A stretch of 64,000 nucleotides of DNA from Halalkalicoccus sp. CG83. GTDB taxonomy: Archaea; Halobacteriota; Halobacteria; Halobacteriales; Halalkalicoccaceae. The DNA lies in NCBI RefSeq assembly GCF_037081715.1, contig NZ_JAZDDH010000001.1, positions 930,001-994,000 of the forward strand, given 5' to 3'. The stretch's first letter is position 1. Each line of letters begins with the position of its first letter. The notes beneath the pieces were generated by a model. The model was not told where the DNA came from. It saw nothing but the letters and a program-made list of their open reading frames with translations, and did no database searches. Positions 53,176-61,841 of the stretch are shown piece after piece. Made by a program: the position numbers and the translations under genes.

Positions 53176-54087
53176 ATGTCAAACGCAACCAGGCCACAGA
53201 CGACGGCCGAGGATCACGCCAGGCTGGCGGAGAACCTGGGGATCAGCGAGCCGTCGACCGGGGACCGGCTGACGCTCGATGAGCTCCGGAGGACGATCGA
53301 CGCCGAGACGGATCCGGAGTTCGCCTCGATGGGGGAGGCGATCCGGAGCGATCTCACGGCGAGACTCGACGGCGACCTCCTCGAGGAGGAGCTGGCGAAC
53401 CTCGCTGCTCAGATCGATCGCCTCTCGGAGGTACGGGAGGCGGGGATCCCCGAGGGAGACGGCGAGCCCGAGGAGCTCTATCGGGAGCTCGTCGAGCCCG
53501 GCTGGCGGGTCTACGACCACCTCGAGGAGGTGGGGTTCTTCGAGAGCGTGGAGGCGAACCTGCCGGCGTTCACGCCCGAGCACGTCGAACACACCGCCCA
53601 CGAACTCGTCCAGGCCGAGCCGCTGACCGCGGCGCTCGACGACTGCGGGTTCGACGACCACGAACAGACGGTGTTGGTGATGAACGTGGTGAACAACAAC
53701 ACGCGGCTCTCGCGGTGGACGCCCACCAAGGAGATTCCCGACGGCGTCGAATTCAACACCGAGTTCGTCCCGCCGCTGCACCAGCGTGCGATGGGCGGGG
53801 TGCTGCTGTGGGTCAAGAACCTGGACGTCCACCTCTGGCAGAAGCGGATCCTGATCACCGACGAGATCCTCGATGACGGCTACTGGGACGTGAAGGCGAT
53901 GCTCGGCGGGCTGTATCTGATGGTGCAGGCCGCTCGGGACATCGCGACCGACGGATCACTCACGGACGCCCAACTGACCGCGGCACTGACCGCCGGCGCC
54001 GCGATCATGATCACCAACCAGGAGGAGATCGTGAAGGACGTCTTCTGGATCACCGAGGAGATGCGATCGCCGAGCACACTGAGGTAA
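53176..54087 (+). CDS. Unknown protein co-transcribed with the quinoprotein dehydrogenase
   Basis: A 303-residue acidic, mostly helical protein I cannot assign. The N-terminal 130 residues are charged helices (ELANLAAQIDRLSEVREAGI). The C-terminal half is more conserved-looking, with VLVMNVVNNNTRLSRWTPTK, WVKNLDVHLWQKRILITDEI and AALTAGAAIMITNQEEIVKD. It has one cysteine, no signal peptide and no clear membrane span, though residues 255-285 are Ala/Gly-rich. It is 6 bp upstream of the dehydrogenase gene with a shared promoter, so it is likely a partner, chaperone or electron-acceptor subunit. Confidence 0.72.
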   Translation: MSNATRPQTTAEDHARLAENLGISEPSTGDRLTLDELRRTIDAETDPEFASMGEAIRSDLTARLDGDLLEEELANLAAQIDRLSEVREAGIPEGDGEPEELYRELVEPGWRVYDHLEEVGFFESVEANLPAFTPEHVEHTAHELVQAEPLTAALDDCGFDDHEQTVLVMNVVNNNTRLSRWTPTKEIPDGVEFNTEFVPPLHQRAMGGVLLWVKNLDVHLWQKRILITDEILDDGYWDVKAMLGGLYLMVQAARDIATDGSLTDAQLTAALTAGAAIMITNQEEIVKDVFWITEEMRSPSTLR

Positions 54088-54093
54088 CACATC

Positions 54094-55800
54094 ATGTCAA
54101 TAGACGACGACAGAGCCGTGAAAGCGGCACAGGATACGGTTGTACGGGAGACGGACAACGGCTACCGAGTTCTCGGCGCGCCCGAGAAGTCGGTCACTCA
54201 CCAGCACGACATCGACCGCATCCCCGAGGTGGACGTCACCCAGGAGATGCTGAACGAGACCGCGGAGAACCCCGAGAGCTGGCTGCTCTACGGCGGTGGC
54301 TACGAACACCACCGCTACACGACGTGTGAGGTCATCACGAAGGACAACGTCTCGGACCTCGAACTCGAACACGACATGTCGGTCGGCGCCGGCTCGAGCA
54401 TGGAGGGGACCCCGCTGATCGTGCCGGGAGACCCGCCGATCATGTACCAGTCGAACGGCCCGAACCACATCAAGGCGATCGACCCCCGTGAGGGCGACGT
54501 CCTCTGGAGCTACACGTACGCGGTGCCCAACGACGTGGTACTCTGCTGTGACGACAACAACCGCGGCCCCGGCGTCTTCGGCGATAAGGTGTTCATGACG
54601 ACGCTCGACTCGGGCGTCGTCGCGCTGGATCGCTACACCGGCGAGGAGGAGTGGTACCACGGCACCGCCGACCACGAGCGTGGCTACTCCGCGACGTGGG
54701 CGCCGATGATCTACGACGGGACGCTCTACACGGGAAGCGCCGGTGGCGAGTACGGGGTCCGGGGCTTCCACACCGCCATCGACACCGAGAGCGGCGACGA
54801 GGTCTGGTCGATCAACGTCTCGCCGGAGACCGAGTGGGTCGGCGACAGCATCGAGCAGTCCTCCTGTACCAACTGGATGACCGCGACGATCGACCACGAG
54901 AACGGGCGGATCTACATGCCGATCGGCAACCCCGGGCCGGACTTCGACGGCTCGGTGCGTCCGGGCCCGAACCGCAACAGCGCCGGGACGCTCTGTCTCG
55001 ACCTCGAGACGGGTGAGGAGCTGTGGTTCCACCAGGAGTCCGCCCACGACATCTGGGACTACGACTCGGCGATGCCCCGCATCCTGATCCGCGACGTCGA
55101 GGTCCGGGGCAAGACCCGCGACGTCGTCGTCTCGGTCGGCAAGACGGCGTGGCTCTACACGATGGACGCCGAGACCGGCGAACTGCTCGTCCGGAGCGAA
55201 CCGGGCGCCCAGCAGCTCAACATGTTCCGGATGATCCCCCACATCGACGAGGGGCGACGCGTTCCGTTCATGCCCGGCGGCATGGGCGGCAACGACTGGC
55301 AGCCCGGCTGCTACAACCCCGAGCTCGGCATCACCTACCACAAGCTCCACAACTCCTTCCAGGAGGCGTGGTGGCGCTTCGAGGAGTTCGAAGCAGGCAA
55401 GAAGTACTGGGGCGGCATCCTCGAGGACGAGACCGAGGCGGTCCCCGACGACTACAACGGCCACATCAGCGTCATCACGGCGTTCGATCCGCTGACGGGT
55501 GAGACCGCCTGGCAGGACTGGATCGACAGCGACGTCTATCTCTGGGGCGGCACGATGGCGACCAAGACGGGACTGATGTTCGCGGGCACGCAGAACGGCA
55601 ACCTCGTGGGCTACGACGGCGAGTCGGGCGAGCGCCTCTGGGAGTTCGACGCGGGCGACGCGCCGATCTCCGGCGACCCGGTGAGCTGGTACGACCCCGG
55701 CACCGAGAAGCAGTATCTCGCGATCCAGGTCGGCGGCAGCGGCTGGCTGCGCCGCGGCGAGCGCGACGACCGGCTGCTCGTCTTCTCGATGGAGGAGTAA
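54094..55800 (+). CDS. PQQ-dependent alcohol dehydrogenase, quinoprotein with lanthanide-type motif
   Basis: A 568-residue eight-bladed quinoprotein of the methanol/ethanol dehydrogenase type. Visible features: vicinal C151-C152 (the disulfide ring over PQQ), E219 in AGGEYGVRG and N279 in GNPGP as metal ligands, and D322-Y323-D324 in IWDYDSA. In this family D322 aligns with the catalytic Asp; the extra Asp two residues on (D324) is the residue seen in lanthanide-dependent XoxF and ExaF, and is Ala or Ser in calcium enzymes. Several tryptophan-docking repeats (GEEEWYH, GDEVWSI, GEELWFH, GERLWEF) mark the blades. There is no signal peptide, unlike bacterial relatives. The alcohol oxidised is unknown. 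Confidence 0.88.
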   Translation: MSIDDDRAVKAAQDTVVRETDNGYRVLGAPEKSVTHQHDIDRIPEVDVTQEMLNETAENPESWLLYGGGYEHHRYTTCEVITKDNVSDLELEHDMSVGAGSSMEGTPLIVPGDPPIMYQSNGPNHIKAIDPREGDVLWSYTYAVPNDVVLCCDDNNRGPGVFGDKVFMTTLDSGVVALDRYTGEEEWYHGTADHERGYSATWAPMIYDGTLYTGSAGGEYGVRGFHTAIDTESGDEVWSINVSPETEWVGDSIEQSSCTNWMTATIDHENGRIYMPIGNPGPDFDGSVRPGPNRNSAGTLCLDLETGEELWFHQESAHDIWDYDSAMPRILIRDVEVRGKTRDVVVSVGKTAWLYTMDAETGELLVRSEPGAQQLNMFRMIPHIDEGRRVPFMPGGMGGNDWQPGCYNPELGITYHKLHNSFQEAWWRFEEFEAGKKYWGGILEDETEAVPDDYNGHISVITAFDPLTGETAWQDWIDSDVYLWGGTMATKTGLMFAGTQNGNLVGYDGESGERLWEFDAGDAPISGDPVSWYDPGTEKQYLAIQVGGSGWLRRGERDDRLLVFSMEE

Positions 55801-55819
55801 GCCGAACACGACGGAGCGA

Positions 55820-55826
55820 TTTTTTT
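55820..55826 (+). terminator. T7 terminator after the quinoprotein operon
   Basis: Seven consecutive T residues lie 20 bp after the TAA stop, following G+C-rich sequence. Oligo-T tracts are the known archaeal termination signal. Confidence 0.5.
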
Positions 55827-56068
55827 AGCTACCCGCCGCAGAGACGGACGTGTCGAGTTCGTCCGGTAGCGAGCGAATCGACCGGCGTTCGCGGACGCGT
55901 ATGGGTCACCGTGAGTTCCATCGGCTACGGGTGCCGTCCGCCACGTCGTACCGAACGCCGAGGACGTCTTCGGCACCGAGGATCCACGCTCTTCTCGACC
56001 CGATGGATGCGACTAGAACGTTCGGTGTAGAGCCGAACGAGGGCCGTTCGAGCGGCGTCTCGAGACGC

Positions 56069-56776
56069 TCATTCGTCTCGTTTCCACTCCCCGGGCTCCA
56101 CGGCATGATACTCCCCTTTGGCCTGCCGTGAGGTCGGCCAGAGGGTCACTGCGAGGGAGACGAGGTAGTACGAGAGGACGATAACGACGACGACGGCGCC
56201 CGGAACTCCCGGTACGGCCGCGGTCTCGAACCACCGTTCGCCCGGAACGAAGAGGCTGATTCGAAACAGCCACGTCACGAGCAGGACGCTTAGCAGCGGC
56301 AGATAGACCCGTCGCAGCCGTCGGGTGATCGCCTCCCGAACCGAGACCTTCAGGGTCGGCTTTCGGAGGTCGTCGGCGAGTTCGCTTCGCCACTCCCGGT
56401 GAACCGAGCCTTCGGGATTGAACGCGTTGGCGAACACGTTCTCCTCGATCATACGCACTCGAGACCGCGTCGCGTCGAACGATCGATACCGTCTGACGTC
56501 GAACACGAGGAAGATCGTCAACGCGAGCATACCGATCAACAGGAAGTACGGCGGGCTATCGACCGAGGCGAACGAGAGCGCGAGCACGGCGGCGATGACG
56601 CCGATGGCCCAATCGATCGTGAGATCGAGGCGGCTGATCGCCGTCGACATCTGACCCACCTCTCCTCGGTAGTAGTGAGGAAGCAGGGAGAGGAAGTCCG
56701 TCGGCTCCTGTCCCGCTTTCGCAGCCACTTCGCGGGCGTCCTGCGTTTCGGGGTCGAACGTCTCGTTTTCGTCCAT
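56069..56776 (-). CDS. DUF2270 membrane protein
   Basis: A 235-residue protein of the DUF2270 family. After a polar N-terminus come LLPHYYRGEVGQMSTAISRL, two close membrane segments (about 55-95), the family block FDVRRYRSFDATRSRVRMIE, and two more segments near the C-terminus (about 155-175 and 192-215). Function in the family is unknown. No gene is seen in the gap on its downstream side (55827-56068). Confidence 0.87.
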   Translation of the reverse strand: MDENETFDPETQDAREVAAKAGQEPTDFLSLLPHYYRGEVGQMSTAISRLDLTIDWAIGVIAAVLALSFASVDSPPYFLLIGMLALTIFLVFDVRRYRSFDATRSRVRMIEENVFANAFNPEGSVHREWRSELADDLRKPTLKVSVREAITRRLRRVYLPLLSVLLVTWLFRISLFVPGERWFETAAVPGVPGAVVVVIVLSYYLVSLAVTLWPTSRQAKGEYHAVEPGEWKRDE

Positions 56777-57007
56777 ACACCCCCTACGTCGCCAGCGATC
56801 AAGTCAACTAGCGGAGATACTACCGAACGGGTCGAGCGGAACCCCTCGAACCGAACCGGACCATTGCCTGCATGACACACCTCCGTTCAGCACGCCGTTC
56901 CTGGTACGTAGTGGTAGTTCCCGAACGGCGTCTCACATCGTCATCCGCCCGTACCGTTGCGCTCGGCCGGTGTACAGATACGCGAACGGCCCGTCCGCAC
57001 CGCCGAC

Positions 57008-57757
57008 TCACCATCCCGACGGCGACGGCTCCGCGACGACGAGGACGTAGGGTTCGTCGCCACCGGGTCGTTCGACTTCTTTCGTCCGTTCGACCGAGAA
57101 CCCCGCCTCGGCGACGCGGGAGCGCCAGTACGCCTCCGGATCGTCGACGCCGTCGGGGACGATGGGCAGTTCGAGCACGCCGAGGGTTCCCCCGGGCGCA
57201 CAGACGCGGTGGGCCTCCCGAAGCGCCGGTCCGACGTCCTCGGCGGGCAGGTCGTGGAGAACCCGACAGGCCGTCACGACGTCCTGCGTGTCGGTCGCCA
57301 CCGGCATCCGGGCGGCGTCTCCCTTGACGGGCGTTACGTCGACTCCCGCCTCGCGGGCGTTTCGCCGCGCGAGCAGCGGTGCGTTGCCCAGGATGACGCG
57401 ATCGTCGAAGACGTCGAGGCCGACGACCGTACAGCCATCGGGGATCCGCGGTGCGAGCCCGACGAGCGACCGTCCAGTCCCGCAACCGACGTCGAGGACG
57501 GTACTCGCCCCTTCGAGAGGGAGTTCGGCGACGAGCGCGTCGTACTTGTAGCGTTCGAGCGTCCACGGCGCCGGCCGGAGCAGCTTCGAGAGCGGGCGAC
57601 TCGCACGATCGACCGAGCCGAGCGCCACGAACAGCCCGAGGAAGCGAGCGCCGCGAACCGGACTGCGCCGGAGGACCGCGGCGAGCGCCAGCCCACAGAG
57701 CGCGAGCAGCAACGAGCGTGACCGTTCGCGCCAGTGATACAGGCCGAAGTAGTACAC
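57008..57757 (-). CDS. Class I SAM-dependent methyltransferase with N-terminal membrane segments
   Basis: A 249-residue methyltransferase. Residues 10-50 are hydrophobic (LLLALCGLALAAVLR, FLGLFVALGSV) and could anchor it to the membrane. The Rossmann methyltransferase core follows with motif I VLDVGCGTGRSLVGLA, motif II VVGLDVFDD and motif III region VVTACRVLHDLPAEDV. The start is a GTG at 57757, 2 bp after the amphi-Trp gene, so the pair is co-transcribed. Target unknown. Confidence 0.8.
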   Translation of the reverse strand: MYYFGLYHWRERSRSLLLALCGLALAAVLRRSPVRGARFLGLFVALGSVDRASRPLSKLLRPAPWTLERYKYDALVAELPLEGASTVLDVGCGTGRSLVGLAPRIPDGCTVVGLDVFDDRVILGNAPLLARRNAREAGVDVTPVKGDAARMPVATDTQDVVTACRVLHDLPAEDVGPALREAHRVCAPGGTLGVLELPIVPDGVDDPEAYWRSRVAEAGFSVERTKEVERPGGDEPYVLVVAEPSPSGW

Positions 57758-57759
57758 GA

Positions 57760-58068
57760 TCAGCTCACGTCGAGGCCGCTCGCGCCGCCGTCGTGCGCCT
57801 CGGTGAACTCGACTTCGATCTCCAACTCGCCCTCGCGCTGTTTCGAGAACTCGACCTCGACCTCGATGGGCTCGCGGTAGGCGAACGGGATCTCCCAGTC
57901 CTCTCCCGAGACCGTGATCCGTGTGTCGTCCTCGATCCCGTCCGCGAGATGACGGAGGAACGCCGCCGTCTCCTCTCGCGAGAGGTGGACCTCGCGCTCG
58001 AAGAAGCCGCTGGTGATCGTCTTTCGGTGCTCGGTCCCCTTGTCCGGGAAGTCGATGTCCTCCGCCAT
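57760..58068 (-). CDS. Amphi-Trp domain protein
   Basis: A 102-residue protein of the amphi-Trp domain family: the first part reads RKTITSGFFEREVHLSREET, and the conserved amphipathic strand pair follows with a Trp in VSGEDWEIPFAYREPIEVEV. These small domains occur widely in archaea and bacteria, function unknown. Upstream of, and coupled to, the methyltransferase gene. Confidence 0.82.
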   Translation of the reverse strand: MAEDIDFPDKGTEHRKTITSGFFEREVHLSREETAAFLRHLADGIEDDTRITVSGEDWEIPFAYREPIEVEVEFSKQREGELEIEVEFTEAHDGGASGLDVS

Positions 58069-58138
58069 GGTCCTCGGTACCATCCACGCTACCATTAATC
58101 CCGGTCCCCGTCGCGGGCGTGGGAGAGTAGTAACGTCT

Positions 58139-58459
58139 ATGACTAACCGACACGATGGCTCGTTCGTGTCCCTGATCGACGTGCTGGGGAGTACGCCTCG
58201 ACTGAAGATCGTCCGGGAGCTCTCCCACGGACCGAAGTACGTCTCCGAACTCACCGAGGCCGTGGGAATGGACGGAAAGACGGCCGTCCACCACCTCTCG
58301 ACGCTAGAGGAGGCCGACCTGGTCGAACACTACCATCAGGGCAACCGCAAGTACTACCGGCTCGTCCGTACGGTGGAACTGCGCATCGTCCCGCCGCCGG
58401 AGCGGACGTTCATCCTCCAGGCGAACGAACGGGCCGATACGCCCTCGGCCAACGACTGA
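58139..58459 (+). CDS. ArsR-type winged helix-turn-helix regulator
   Basis: A 106-residue small DNA-binding protein: LGSTPRLKIVRELSHGPKYV, SELTEAVGMDGKTAVHHLST and the wing NRKYYRLVRTVELRIVPPP. It lacks the metal-binding cysteines of classical ArsR. It is divergent from the amphi-Trp gene with a 70-bp gap and might control it. Confidence 0.82.
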   Translation: MTNRHDGSFVSLIDVLGSTPRLKIVRELSHGPKYVSELTEAVGMDGKTAVHHLSTLEEADLVEHYHQGNRKYYRLVRTVELRIVPPPERTFILQANERADTPSAND

Positions 58460-58542
58460 CCCGCCCTCCTGCGCCGTCGAACGCGAACGAAGCGACGAGG
58501 GGCGGCCAAAGCTATATGACGAATCGTGGTAATTGTGCTCGT

Positions 58543-58989
58543 ATGTCTTCCAAGGACGGGCTGACGGTCGAGACGGGCGAGGAGGGCGAATCGACGGTCG
58601 ACTACCAGATCGAGGAACTGATCGCGCGCCGAACGGGGGAGCTCGAGGACCGCGTCGAGGAGTTGGAGGACGAGCTGACGGAGGTGGAGAACTTCGCGCG
58701 AATAAGCCTGGGCGAGCGACGGCTCAAACAGAACGAGGCGAACATCTCGGAGTTCTCGGAGTCGCTCACCGCGTTCGCGGAACGGACGTTCACCAAGATG
58801 AACGCGCTCGAGAACCGCCTCGAGGTACAGACGCTGCTCCTGACGTCGCTCATCGACGCGGTCTCGGAGTCCGACGACGTCGAGATCGACGTCTCCGAGG
58901 TGAAGCAATATCAGAACGATCAGCTGGTGATGAGCGCGTCGGCCGATCAGCGCCTCCAGGAGGCGATCGAGGAGCTGTCGAACGACTGA
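58543..58989 (+). CDS. Coiled-coil protein of unknown function
   Basis: A 148-residue acidic protein with a long predicted coiled coil from about residue 18 to 100 (IEELIARRTGELEDRVEELE, RLKQNEANISEFSESLTAFA). GCTATATGAC lies about 28 bp upstream of the ATG at 58543, supporting a leaderless start. No recognised domain. Confidence 0.68.
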   Translation: MSSKDGLTVETGEEGESTVDYQIEELIARRTGELEDRVEELEDELTEVENFARISLGERRLKQNEANISEFSESLTAFAERTFTKMNALENRLEVQTLLLTSLIDAVSESDDVEIDVSEVKQYQNDQLVMSASADQRLQEAIEELSND

Positions 58990-59016
58990 ACGGTTGGACT
59001 CGACGGGCGATCGGCG

Positions 59017-59493
59017 CTACACTTCTCGCACGCCGATGACGCGGTCCTGGAGGTAGTCGAGATACATGGCGTTGTAGACGATCTTGACCTCGTCGCTGAC
59101 CGGGATGCTCTGGCAGGTCAGGTAGATGTTCCGTTCCTCGACCTCCTCGTCCGTGAGGATCAGATCCATGTCCATCTCCAGCTCTCCCTCCTTGAGGATG
59201 GCCGTACAGTTCGCACACGAGGCCGCGCGACACTCGAAGGGCCATTCGTGGCCCTCGTCCTCCGCGGCGTCGAGGAGGTAGCGCGTCCCGTTGATCTCGA
59301 AACGTCCGTGGTCGGTCTCCTCCAGGTCGGCCTCGGCAGCCTTCTCGAAGAGGTCGTCGTCGTCGATCTCCCACTCGCGTTCGGCGATCGCCTGGTAGTT
59401 GAGGTACTCCACCGTGTACGTCGGCAGCTCCTCGGGGTCCATGTCCGCCTCCGCGTCCCGCCCGACCTTGATGTTAGGAAGGCTCGATGACAT
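59017..59493 (-). CDS. Halobacterial [2Fe-2S] ferredoxin
   Basis: A 158-residue plant-type ferredoxin of the halobacterial kind, with the acidic N-terminal insert (YLNYQAIAEREWEIDDDDLF) typical of these proteins. Cluster ligands are C88, C93, C96 (CRAASCANC) and C127. The C-terminal helix VKIVYNAMYLDYLQDRVIGV matches. The N-terminus is about 25 residues longer than that of Halobacterium ferredoxin; an internal Met at residue 18 is an alternative start. A TATA-like AGTTAAGTAG lies about 29 bp before the first ATG. Confidence 0.93.
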   Translation of the reverse strand: MSSSLPNIKVGRDAEADMDPEELPTYTVEYLNYQAIAEREWEIDDDDLFEKAAEADLEETDHGRFEINGTRYLLDAAEDEGHEWPFECRAASCANCTAILKEGELEMDMDLILTDEEVEERNIYLTCQSIPVSDEVKIVYNAMYLDYLQDRVIGVREV

Positions 59494-59656
59494 ACACCGA
59501 CTATCGTGATACTCCTACTTAACTGCCCTGCTGAGTGGTATCACCCGCCGCTTTCGATCGTCCCTCGTCCGTCGGCGCGCGGTGGCGCTCGCCGTCCCGA
59601 GAGTTCGAGACGCCGAATGGGTGGTCTTTTTACCGATCGTGGGTCATTCGTCACGG

Positions 59657-60649
59657 GTGGACGTATCCACCGTCGTCGCCGTGGCGCTGTTTCTCGCCGG
59701 GATAGCACTGGTCGTCTGGAGCGTCGAACGGTTCGTCGAGGCGGTGGCTCGGAGCGCGGTGTCGCTCGGCGTATCGGGCTTCCTCCTGGCCGTGGTGCTC
59801 GCGGGCGTGGACCTCGAGAACGCGATCCTCGGGATCACGGCGGCGTACGGCGACCTCTCCGATCTCGCGCTCGGAACCGTGTTCGGCGAGGCCGTCTTCG
59901 TTCTCACGGTCGCCGTCGGCGTCGCCGGCGTTCTCGTGCCCTTCGAGACGAGGGTGCCGCGGTCGTACCTCCTGCTCTCGCTCTCGGTACCGGTTCCGAT
60001 GGCGGTGCTATCCCTGACCGGGACGCTAACGTGGACCGACGGTCTCCTGCTCTCGCTCTCGTTTCTCCCGTTGCTGTTCCTGATCTACGCGCTCGAACGG
60101 CGGACGGAGACGCGATACATGGTCGCCGAGGAGGTCGAGGAGGTGATCGGCCTCGACGAGGAGTCCGGGGAGGAGGTCGACGAGAGCGAGGCCGCGACCG
60201 GGACGCGCGCCGGCTGGTATCACCTCGGCGTGGCGCTCGGCGCGACCGTCCTCATGACCGTCGGTTCCGCCATCGCGGTCGCGGGCGCCGAGGGAGTGTT
60301 GAACGCGTTCGACCTGTCGGGGCTCGCCTTCGGCGCGACGGTAATGAGCTTCATCGCCTCGCTCGAGGAGCTGCTCCTGACGGTCGAACCGGTCCGGAAG
60401 GGCCGCCCGGAGATCGCGGTCGGCAACGTCGTCGGTAGCACGCTGTTCTACGTCACCGCCAACGCCGGTCTGATCGCGCTGATCCGTCCCATCGACACCG
60501 GCGGAGCCGTCATGACCGTTCACTGGCCGTTCTTCGCGCTCTCGCTCGTGCTGGTCGTGGCGATGTTCTATCGAGGACGCGTCGGACGCCTCGGCGGGAC
60601 GGCGCTCCTCGCGCTCTACGTCGGTTACTGGCTCGCGAACTACCTCTGA
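59657..60649 (+). CDS. Divergent cation/Ca2+ exchanger-like membrane protein
   Basis: A 330-residue protein related to sodium/calcium exchangers (CaCA superfamily), with about ten membrane segments and a central acidic loop (EEVEEVIGLDEESGEEVDES). The second alpha-repeat is recognisable (SLEELLLTVEPVRKGRPEIA, VGNVVGSTLFYVTANAG), but the first lacks the usual GTSxPE motif (here VLAGVDLENAILG). Start: a GTG at 59657 lies about 29 bp after CTTTTTACC and is preferred to the GTG at 59582. Ion specificity cannot be assigned. Confidence 0.78.
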   Translation: MDVSTVVAVALFLAGIALVVWSVERFVEAVARSAVSLGVSGFLLAVVLAGVDLENAILGITAAYGDLSDLALGTVFGEAVFVLTVAVGVAGVLVPFETRVPRSYLLLSLSVPVPMAVLSLTGTLTWTDGLLLSLSFLPLLFLIYALERRTETRYMVAEEVEEVIGLDEESGEEVDESEAATGTRAGWYHLGVALGATVLMTVGSAIAVAGAEGVLNAFDLSGLAFGATVMSFIASLEELLLTVEPVRKGRPEIAVGNVVGSTLFYVTANAGLIALIRPIDTGGAVMTVHWPFFALSLVLVVAMFYRGRVGRLGGTALLALYVGYWLANYL

Positions 60650-60737
60650 TCGTACCCGTCCGCGAGACCCCATCAGGGCGCGTCGATCGGGTCGTCCGTG
60701 CGACGGAGGGGAACGACGGTACGATGCGTCGAACCGG

Positions 60738-61841
60738 TCAGCCGGCGATCGGAACGCCGCCGAGGACGAACACGGCGACGAGCCAGTAGACGACGTACAG
60801 TCCCCCCAGGAGGACGCCGTGCCGTCGGCGTAACCGTCGCGTTCCCACGAAGTACGCTCCGAGGGCGGTGAGGACCAACAGTGCCGGGAGATGGAAGTAG
60901 AGCACGCTCGTGCCGATCTCCAGATCGGCCAACAGCAGGACGAATCCGATGTTTCCCGTCACCGAGAACACGACGCTGCCGATCACGTGGCCGATGCCGA
61001 TCTCGGGGAACCCGCGTCGGACCGGCTCCAGGGTGAGGAGGACGTTCTCGAAGGTCAGCAGCAGCGTGATGACGGTGGCGCCGAAGACGGTCTCCTCCAT
61101 GCCGGTCTCCTCGACGACGACCTCCGAACCGACCTCGATCAGGATCGAACCGAGGACGACGCCGGCGAGCGCGACGACGGCCAGACCGATCCAGACGTAG
61201 CCGGCGTACGTTCGGTGGGCGACGAACTCGTCCTCGAGGATCGGCTCGATCCGGTCGTGGGCCGCGATGCCGCCGTCGGCTTCGATCACCTCGTCGGTTT
61301 CGACGCCGCCGTCGGTCTCGACGCGTTCGATGACGTCGGTGTCACGGAACACCGGCACGTTTCGGCGGTGCTCCATGTAGACGACGTAGGCGAGAAACGC
61401 GAAGAACAGGACGAGCAGCCCGATCCCGTGGATCACGGTGAGGGTTCCCAGCAGGACGAGCGGCAGGAGCACCAGCGGCGAGACGACGAGCAATACGAGG
61501 TAGTCACGGGGAACGTCGACGGAGAACGGCTGGACGATCGCCGCGAGCGCCAGCGTGATCCCGACGATCGCCAGCGCGGTACCCAGCGCCGTGCCGAGGG
61601 CGACGTCCTCCAGTCCGCCGGAGGCGAACACCAGCGCTAGGATCGTGTCGTCGAACTCGAACCCGGTGAAAAGTATCGCCAGCGAGAAGACCGAGACGCC
61701 GAGTCCCAACGCCGCCCTCGTCAGATAGCTGATCAGTTTCTCGATGAACGCCAGGAGCATCACCCCGCCCGTCGCCAGCACCAGAAACGCGAACCACAGC
61801 CCCTGTGACTCGACGAACGACTCGATCGCTTCCTCGACCAT
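60738..61841 (-). CDS. Second divergent cation exchanger-like membrane protein
   Basis: A 367-residue paralogue of the neighbouring protein. The second alpha-repeat reads TFENVLLTLEPVRRGFPEIG and GHVIGSVVFSVTGNIGFVLL, where GH replaces the usual GN. An extended acidic and His-containing loop lies in the middle (DVIERVETDGGVETDEVIEA, IAAHDRIEPILEDEFVAH). A minus-strand TATA-like AATTATTAG lies about 29 bp before the ATG at 61841; an in-frame GTG at 61856 is the alternative start. The two paralogues converge, 88 bp apart. Confidence 0.77.
   Translation of the reverse strand: MVEEAIESFVESQGLWFAFLVLATGGVMLLAFIEKLISYLTRAALGLGVSVFSLAILFTGFEFDDTILALVFASGGLEDVALGTALGTALAIVGITLALAAIVQPFSVDVPRDYLVLLVVSPLVLLPLVLLGTLTVIHGIGLLVLFFAFLAYVVYMEHRRNVPVFRDTDVIERVETDGGVETDEVIEADGGIAAHDRIEPILEDEFVAHRTYAGYVWIGLAVVALAGVVLGSILIEVGSEVVVEETGMEETVFGATVITLLLTFENVLLTLEPVRRGFPEIGIGHVIGSVVFSVTGNIGFVLLLADLEIGTSVLYFHLPALLVLTALGAYFVGTRRLRRRHGVLLGGLYVVYWLVAVFVLGGVPIAG

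Noticed and set aside
54097-55809. 570-residue frame antisense to the quinoprotein gene
   Set aside because: Same length as the sense gene and Asp/Val/Arg-biased, as expected from codon mirror effects.
55827-56068. Small minus-strand frame downstream of DUF2270
   Set aside because: A stretch reads somewhat like protein, but there is no start context or recognisable motif.
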